NCBI RefSeq assembly: GCF_024124545.1
Contig: NZ_JAMXSF010000005.1
Location: 272,876-336,875 of the forward strand
Length of the DNA stretch: 64,000 nucleotides
DNA from: Pseudoalteromonas sp. XMcav2-N
Lineage (GTDB): Bacteria > Pseudomonadota > Gammaproteobacteria > Enterobacterales > Alteromonadaceae
Direction: 5' to 3'
Within the stretch, counting starts at the first letter, position 1. Every line of letters begins with the position of its first letter. Made by a program: the position numbers and the translations under genes. The notes beneath the pieces are model-generated. The model was not told where the DNA came from and did no database searches. It saw nothing but the letters and a program-made list of their open reading frames with translations. This document shows, one piece after another, positions 60,002 to 64,000 of the stretch.

Positions 60002-61387
60002 ATTAAAAGAGACACCCATTCAAAACCAGCGCAAGCGAGATTAAAAGAAGCGGTTAAAAGAGGCATGAAATACGGAGACACCCAGCTTTGTCTGTTCCTT
60101 TATTGGGTTTTTGGAGTAGGGATCAGAGACACCGAGTAGGGATCAGAGACACCCACCTCAAACTGGCGTGCGGAGGGTATCTCGTCTACCTTTGGGTAGT
60201 ACTCAATGGATTGAGGCTAATGGACAATGCCAACAGCAAGGAAGAAGCAAGTCAGCTTAACCGATACCAAATATTATCACTGTATATCCCGATGTGTTCG
60301 TCGAGCGTTTTTGTGCGGCAAAGACCGCTTTACAGGTAAGTCTTATGAACACCGCCGGGATTGGGTTGAAGAAAAGTTGCTGACGCTGGCAAAGATATTT
60401 TGCATTGAAGTGTGTGGTTATGCGGTGATGAGCAATCACACGCATATTGTGCTGTATGTCGATGATAAAAAAGCACAAAGGCTGTCGGACAAGGCCATTA
60501 TTATTCGCTGGCATAAGCAGTTTAAAGGCAGCTGGTTGACGCACAAGTTCATCAATGGTGATGAGCTGAGCGAGTCAGAGCGCAGTATGCTTGATGCAGA
60601 CATCAGTGAATTCAGAATACGCCTTGCGAGTATCAGCTGGTTTATGCGGGTATTGAATGAAGATATTGCACGCAGAGCCAACAAAGAAGATGGTTGCACC
60701 GGCCGTTTCTGGGAAGGGCGGTTTAAATCTCAGGCCTTGTTAGACGAAGCGGCAGTGGCTGCGTGCATGGCGTATGTTGATCTGAATCCAATCAGAGCCA
60801 AACTAGCAGAGACACCAGAAACATCGGACTATACCAGTATTAAAAAACGCATTGAGCATGCAAAACAGGGGATACAACCTTCAAGCTTAAGACGATTTGC
60901 TGGCAACCCACGTGAGCGCATGCCAAGTGGCCTGCCGTTTGAGTTAACCTATTATATTCAACTGGTTGAATTAACGGGCAGATGTATGCGTGCAGGTAAG
61001 CGGGGTTACATTACAGACAGCCGGGGCTTGTTAACCCGATTACAAATAGACCCGGACAACTGGCTAAAGCTCACAACCCAATTCACTCGGGTATTTCATG
61101 GTGCGGTAGGGCGGGAGGAAGCGTTGACAGAATACTGTGAGCATCTGCATAAACGGCGTCGAGCAAACCTGACTCAGTGCGAGCAATTATTGAGTTAATC
61201 ACGCTCAATGTTATCAATATACCTTAGCTATTCAACCAACCTCATGCAAGGTGACGGCATCGTTTTGCCAAATTAAAAGAGACACCCATTCAAAACCAAC
61301 GCTCAGTGAGGAAAAACACGGTTAGCCATTGTTATGTGTTCATTTTCTGGTTCGTCATGTGCTAGAAGCTTTCGAATGGGTGTCTTT
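60002..61387 (+). repeat. RAYT unit with its REP-like repeats
   Basis: The RAYT gene is flanked by ATTAAAAGAGACACCC...AAAACCARCGC at 60002-60032 and 61272-61302, and by an inverted copy of the core (GAATGGGTGTCTTT) at 61374-61387. A perfect 20-base tandem repeat ending GATCAGAGACACC lies at 60114-60133 and 60134-60153. The shared core is GAGACACC. These are the kind of short repeats RAYT proteins recognise. The unit lies between the AIPR gene and the PACE gene. Confidence 0.75.
60227..61198 (+). CDS. REP-associated tyrosine transposase (RAYT, Y1/IS200-like)
   Basis: 323 residues from ATG 60227. Y1 transposase features: KYYHCISRCVRRAFL at the start, the HUH motif NHTHIVLY near residue 70 and, further on, RFWEGRFKSQALLDEAAVA followed by CMAYVDLNPIRAKLA with the catalytic tyrosine. 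These enzymes act on REP hairpins and are domesticated, usually present once or a few times per genome. The flanking repeats are described separately. A dead relative with the same N-terminus lies at 2542-2675. The frame is intact here. Confidence 0.93.
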   Translation: MPTARKKQVSLTDTKYYHCISRCVRRAFLCGKDRFTGKSYEHRRDWVEEKLLTLAKIFCIEVCGYAVMSNHTHIVLYVDDKKAQRLSDKAIIIRWHKQFKGSWLTHKFINGDELSESERSMLDADISEFRIRLASISWFMRVLNEDIARRANKEDGCTGRFWEGRFKSQALLDEAAVAACMAYVDLNPIRAKLAETPETSDYTSIKKRIEHAKQGIQPSSLRRFAGNPRERMPSGLPFELTYYIQLVELTGRCMRAGKRGYITDSRGLLTRLQIDPDNWLKLTTQFTRVFHGAVGREEALTEYCEHLHKRRRANLTQCEQLLS

Positions 61388-61392
61388 ACGCA

Positions 61393-61815
61393 TTACCTGA
61401 TCTTTGGCGGACTAATAATGTCGTAAAGGTAGTTATATACAAAAGTGTATAACGTAATGTAAATGACTAAAAACAACTCCAATCTTAGTGCCTCAAACAT
61501 TGACACGTTTAGCCACCAAGCCAACATTGGTAGAGTCAATACCAGCATAGAGCCTTCAAAACCTAAGGCATGAATAATCCTGATTTTTAGTGAACGCTGG
61601 GTAAGTTGTTTGGGGTGATGTTTTAACAAGTATGTATCAAAAACATAGTTAAATATTAAATTCCAAACGACGGCATATATGGAAAAGGCAAGACCAATCG
61701 TCAGGGATTCGGACATTTCTAGTTGAAATAAAGGTTTAAGCAATAAGCTAATACTCAGCAGGGCAAATATTTCATAAAAAAGGGCGTGAATGATTCGCTC
61801 TTGTCTGGTTCTCAT
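61393..61815 (-). CDS. PACE-family efflux transporter
   Basis: 140 residues with four hydrophobic helices arranged as two bacterial transmembrane pairs. Each half contains the family signature: RIIHALFYEIFALLSISLLL and RIIHALGFEGSMLVLTLPML, together with VVWNLIFNYVFD and FVYNYLYD. This is the proteobacterial antimicrobial compound efflux family (AceI type), which exports chlorhexidine and short-chain diamines in exchange for protons. It is divergent from the LysR gene at 61907, the same arrangement as aceI and aceR. Its terminus reaches to within six bases of the RAYT repeat. Confidence 0.93.
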   Translation of the reverse strand: MRTRQERIIHALFYEIFALLSISLLLKPLFQLEMSESLTIGLAFSIYAVVWNLIFNYVFDTYLLKHHPKQLTQRSLKIRIIHALGFEGSMLVLTLPMLAWWLNVSMFEALRLELFLVIYITLYTFVYNYLYDIISPPKIR

Positions 61816-61906
61816 TTTTTATCCATCGTCTAAATTGCTATCTGCTAACCATCTTATATACTTAGTGACTATATTATTAGTTAGAATATATACATTAAGT
61901 AGATAG

Positions 61907-62797
61907 ATGGCCGTTTCCTTCGAACAATTAGAAGCTTTTGTGGCAACACATAAATGTGGTTCCTTTTCCGCCGCCGCCAGATATACTGGCAAAGCACAAT
62001 CGGTAATGAGTACCTTAGTATCAAACTTGGAGATTGATTTGGGTGTCGATTTATTTGATCGCAGCCATAGATATCCAATCCTCACTCCTGCTGGAGAGTC
62101 CTTAATTGGTCGGGCTAGTGGGGTTGTTGAGCAAAGAGAGAGGTTAATAGTTGCGGCAGATGAACTGCTTGCCAATGTTGAAACTAAACTCACTATCGCT
62201 ATAGAGAATCAAATAACGATTGAAAACCTAGGTCATGTGCTCAAGCAACTCATCGTAAAACACCCTTATGTCGATATCGAAATCGATTATGGCACGGTAC
62301 AGGACGTATGGCGCAGAGTGTCAAATGACACCGCACAACTTGGCATAGTAATACAGCCTGAAAACCCCTTAGAAGGTGTTGATTTTAGAGGTGTCGGTGT
62401 TATGGAATTTGTCTGTGTTGCATCTGAAGAGCATCCTCTATCACAACTAAAACAAGTATCTTGGGAAGATTTAAAACAGCATAGGCAGATATTGATCAAA
62501 GGTTTTGAAGATTCATCCATGACCAAATGGCAAGCTTCATTTCAAATTTGGCAAGTAGCAAACGTTCATGGATGTTTCGAGTTGGTTAGTGAAGGCATTG
62601 GTTGGGCTGTATTGCCTCGTTATGTATTAAAAGACACTAATTCAAAACAGAAAATTGTAAACTTGCCTTTGTCATTCGACAGCAGGAGTAGCTTTGCTCA
62701 GGAAGTGGATTTAATCTGGTCCGATAATAAAGCACTTGGCCCAGCTGCTAAGTTTATTACTGAACAGCTGAGCGATTTAATGCAAGTGCGAAATTAA
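61907..62797 (+). CDS. LysR-family regulator (probable PACE regulator)
   Basis: 296 residues. N-terminal winged helix with FEQLEAFVATHKCGSFSAAA followed by RYTGKAQSVMSTLVSNLEID, and a substrate-binding C-terminal domain (VDIEIDYGTVQDVWRRVSND, GIVIQPENP). It is divergent from the PACE transporter gene with a 91-base intergenic region. AceR, the known regulator of AceI, is a LysR-type protein in the same arrangement, so polyamine-type induction is plausible but inferred. Confidence 0.92.
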   Translation: MAVSFEQLEAFVATHKCGSFSAAARYTGKAQSVMSTLVSNLEIDLGVDLFDRSHRYPILTPAGESLIGRASGVVEQRERLIVAADELLANVETKLTIAIENQITIENLGHVLKQLIVKHPYVDIEIDYGTVQDVWRRVSNDTAQLGIVIQPENPLEGVDFRGVGVMEFVCVASEEHPLSQLKQVSWEDLKQHRQILIKGFEDSSMTKWQASFQIWQVANVHGCFELVSEGIGWAVLPRYVLKDTNSKQKIVNLPLSFDSRSSFAQEVDLIWSDNKALGPAAKFITEQLSDLMQVRN

Positions 62798-62819
62798 CAT
62801 TAGCTAACCAGAGCTTGGC

Positions 62820-63695
62820 TTAACTCACAAGTGATTTGGCAAAAGACTCTATCGTCGTTGTTGGCTCACCTAATATTTGCCAAGTTTGTTCAGATACAGG
62901 CTGTTCATGTAACTGTTCAAAATATGTGAGCAGGTGCTCCATAAACTCAGCTTCTTCTGCAGGAAAGCCCATCTCTGGAATAGCGGCAATCGGGTAAGTA
63001 GCTATTTGGGTTTCGGGGCTGAATACGTCTAAGAATTTTCTCGCCGCGTCTGGAAATGAAATACCTTCTTTACCTTGTACTGAAAACGCTTGGTTGTAAG
63101 CTTTGTCGTTACCAATGGCGTTGTAAATGTTTATCGCTAAATCGGTCGTATTAGTATAGTAGATAGGGTAAGTATGATCGCCGATGATGCCGAACTGACC
63201 TTCTTGAATAAATACTGGGAATGAATCCAAAAAGAACGAGCAGTGGAAGAAGGTATAGTTAATTCCCGATTTTTTGATGTAGTCCATTCCCGGTAAACGA
63301 ATTAGATTCGTTTTGTAAATTAATCCTTTAGCGGCAAACTCTTCGTGTAAGCTGTCAATACCAACAATCTGCATAACGTGTTTCACGCCGTTTTCTTTGG
63401 CGGCATCAACAATGTTAATTACACCTTCTCGTTCAGTATGAAATGGCAAACTAGGATCAAGGCTAGTGGTATTTAAACTGATATAAACAGTTTCAGTACC
63501 TTTCAATGCGTCTTTTAAACTGTCTAAATCACTTACATCTGCATAAACACAAGTCACCTCTTCAGGTAGAGCTGCTTTTGCTTTTTGCACATCTCGCACA
63601 ACGGCGGTTACTTGAACGCCTTTAGCAACTAAATTTCTAATAACAGGTTGAGCCAAGTTACCTGTTGCGCCTATTACCGTAATTGATTTTTGCAT
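62820..63695 (-). CDS. NmrA/SDR-type NAD(P)-binding protein
   Basis: The start is set at 63695, where GAGAGA precedes ATG and the Rossmann motif follows directly (MQKSITVIGATGNLAQP); the open frame runs 27 codons further up without a signal. The 291-residue protein has GATGNLAQ for the cofactor and lacks the YxxxK of classical SDRs, so it fits the atypical NmrA/ azoreductase-like group that binds NAD(P). It is convergent with the LysR gene (22 bases apart). Its substrate is unknown. Confidence 0.88.
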   Translation of the reverse strand: MQKSITVIGATGNLAQPVIRNLVAKGVQVTAVVRDVQKAKAALPEEVTCVYADVSDLDSLKDALKGTETVYISLNTTSLDPSLPFHTEREGVINIVDAAKENGVKHVMQIVGIDSLHEEFAAKGLIYKTNLIRLPGMDYIKKSGINYTFFHCSFFLDSFPVFIQEGQFGIIGDHTYPIYYTNTTDLAINIYNAIGNDKAYNQAFSVQGKEGISFPDAARKFLDVFSPETQIATYPIAAIPEMGFPAEEAEFMEHLLTYFEQLHEQPVSEQTWQILGEPTTTIESFAKSLVS

Positions 63696-63933
63696 GAACA
63701 ATCTCTCTATAAATATAAACCACGAATGTAATATTAATATCGACTTATGGTATTGATAAAAATAGGTTGTATCCATTGTGTGTATAGGTCAGGGTAAGAT
63801 CATGAAAAATCGTTTGCTATTCAGGAAGGTTTGAATGCAGACACCCAATGAATGATTGTTCTACATTTGGGGTGCTATGTTCTAAATTGAAGTGCACCAC
63901 TATAGTTCAAGTTAGCTATTTTGGAGGTGCAAA

Positions 63934-64000
63934 ATGGGTCAAAAATACTGTCATTTGAGTCATCAAGAGCGGAAGCTTATTTTTAATTGGTCTCACTATC
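63934..64000 (+). CDS. IS30-family-like transposase, N-terminal end (cut by window edge)
   Basis: 22 codons from ATG 63934 (GGAGG upstream) read MGQKYCHLSHQERKLIFNWS. The K-Y-x-x-L-(S/T)-x-x-E-R pattern is the start of IS30-type transposases. 63777-63933 contains the probable left end of the element (about 63880-63900, AAATTGAAGTGCACCAC). Completeness cannot be judged. Confidence 0.65.
   Translation, partial: MGQKYCHLSHQERKLIFNWSHY

Noticed and set aside
60088..60339. Open frame upstream of the RAYT gene
   Set aside because: It overlaps the RAYT start in another frame and consists mostly of the 20-base tandem repeat.
1..64000. tRNA or rRNA genes
   Set aside because: No cloverleaf arms with a CCA end or conserved rRNA blocks were noticed in the sequence, though no covariance search could be run.

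Overview
The window looks like chromosomal DNA of a marine gammaproteobacterium, most probably Pseudoalteromonas or a close relative. This rests on the gene mix (TonB-dependent receptor, GH92 glycosidase, MCE lipid transport, many exported orphans), strong AAGGAG-type ribosome binding sites, and the repeat types present. That placement is inference from gene content; no rRNA or other marker gene is in the window.

There are two textures. About 1-10.5 kb and 57.3-64 kb are AT-rich accessory DNA: small orphan genes, attC-like sites of the integron type but no integron integrase, relics of an IS4-like element, a complete and a broken REP-associated tyrosine transposase (RAYT), an ankyrin pseudogene, a GFA-family pseudogene beside a 9-bp tandem repeat, a candidate double-glycine-leader peptide gene (10002-10181, minus), an AIPR anti-phage-type protein, a PACE efflux pump with a divergent LysR regulator, and the start of an IS30-type transposase at the right edge. 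About 10.8-57.2 kb is denser and less AT-rich, with well-formed genes.

Region by region: 10.8-12.9 kb, PAS-GGDEF diguanylate cyclase with a stand-alone MetE-core protein; 13.4-18 kb, GH92 lipoprotein, a small Cys-rich exported protein and a phytase-like protein; 18.3-21.6 kb, lipoprotein divergent from an OmpR-type two-component system; 21.8-25.8 kb, esterase, exported metallo-beta-lactamase-fold protein, membrane AraC regulator, exported NTF2-DJ-1 fusion; 27-32.2 kb, orphan secreted protein, a beta-barrel heme-binding-like protein, LysR regulator divergent from a DJ-1 protein and an SDR; 32.3-36.1 kb, PsiD-like decarboxylase, DUF6435, dicarboxylate symporter, GNAT; 36.3-40 kb, MCE operon (permease, degenerate ATPase, MCE protein, TPR lipoprotein) plus an ACT protein; 40.2-45.6 kb, GH18-like protein and a Ser/Thr kinase-TPR protein divergent from an FHA protein; 46.9-50.8 kb, M24 peptidase and TonB receptor; 51.4-54.1 kb, FeeM-like acyltransferase with an E1-nitroreductase fusion; 54.4-57.2 kb, a long-form AcnB.

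A MITE of 160-171 bp occurs as two near-complete copies (40.0 and 46.7 kb) and two end relics (2.07 and 46.29 kb). The best candidates for undescribed biology are the FeeM-like/E1-nitroreductase pair, the leader-peptide-type small gene, the attC-bounded cassettes outside any visible integron, and the MCE operon whose ATPase lacks the Walker B glutamate.
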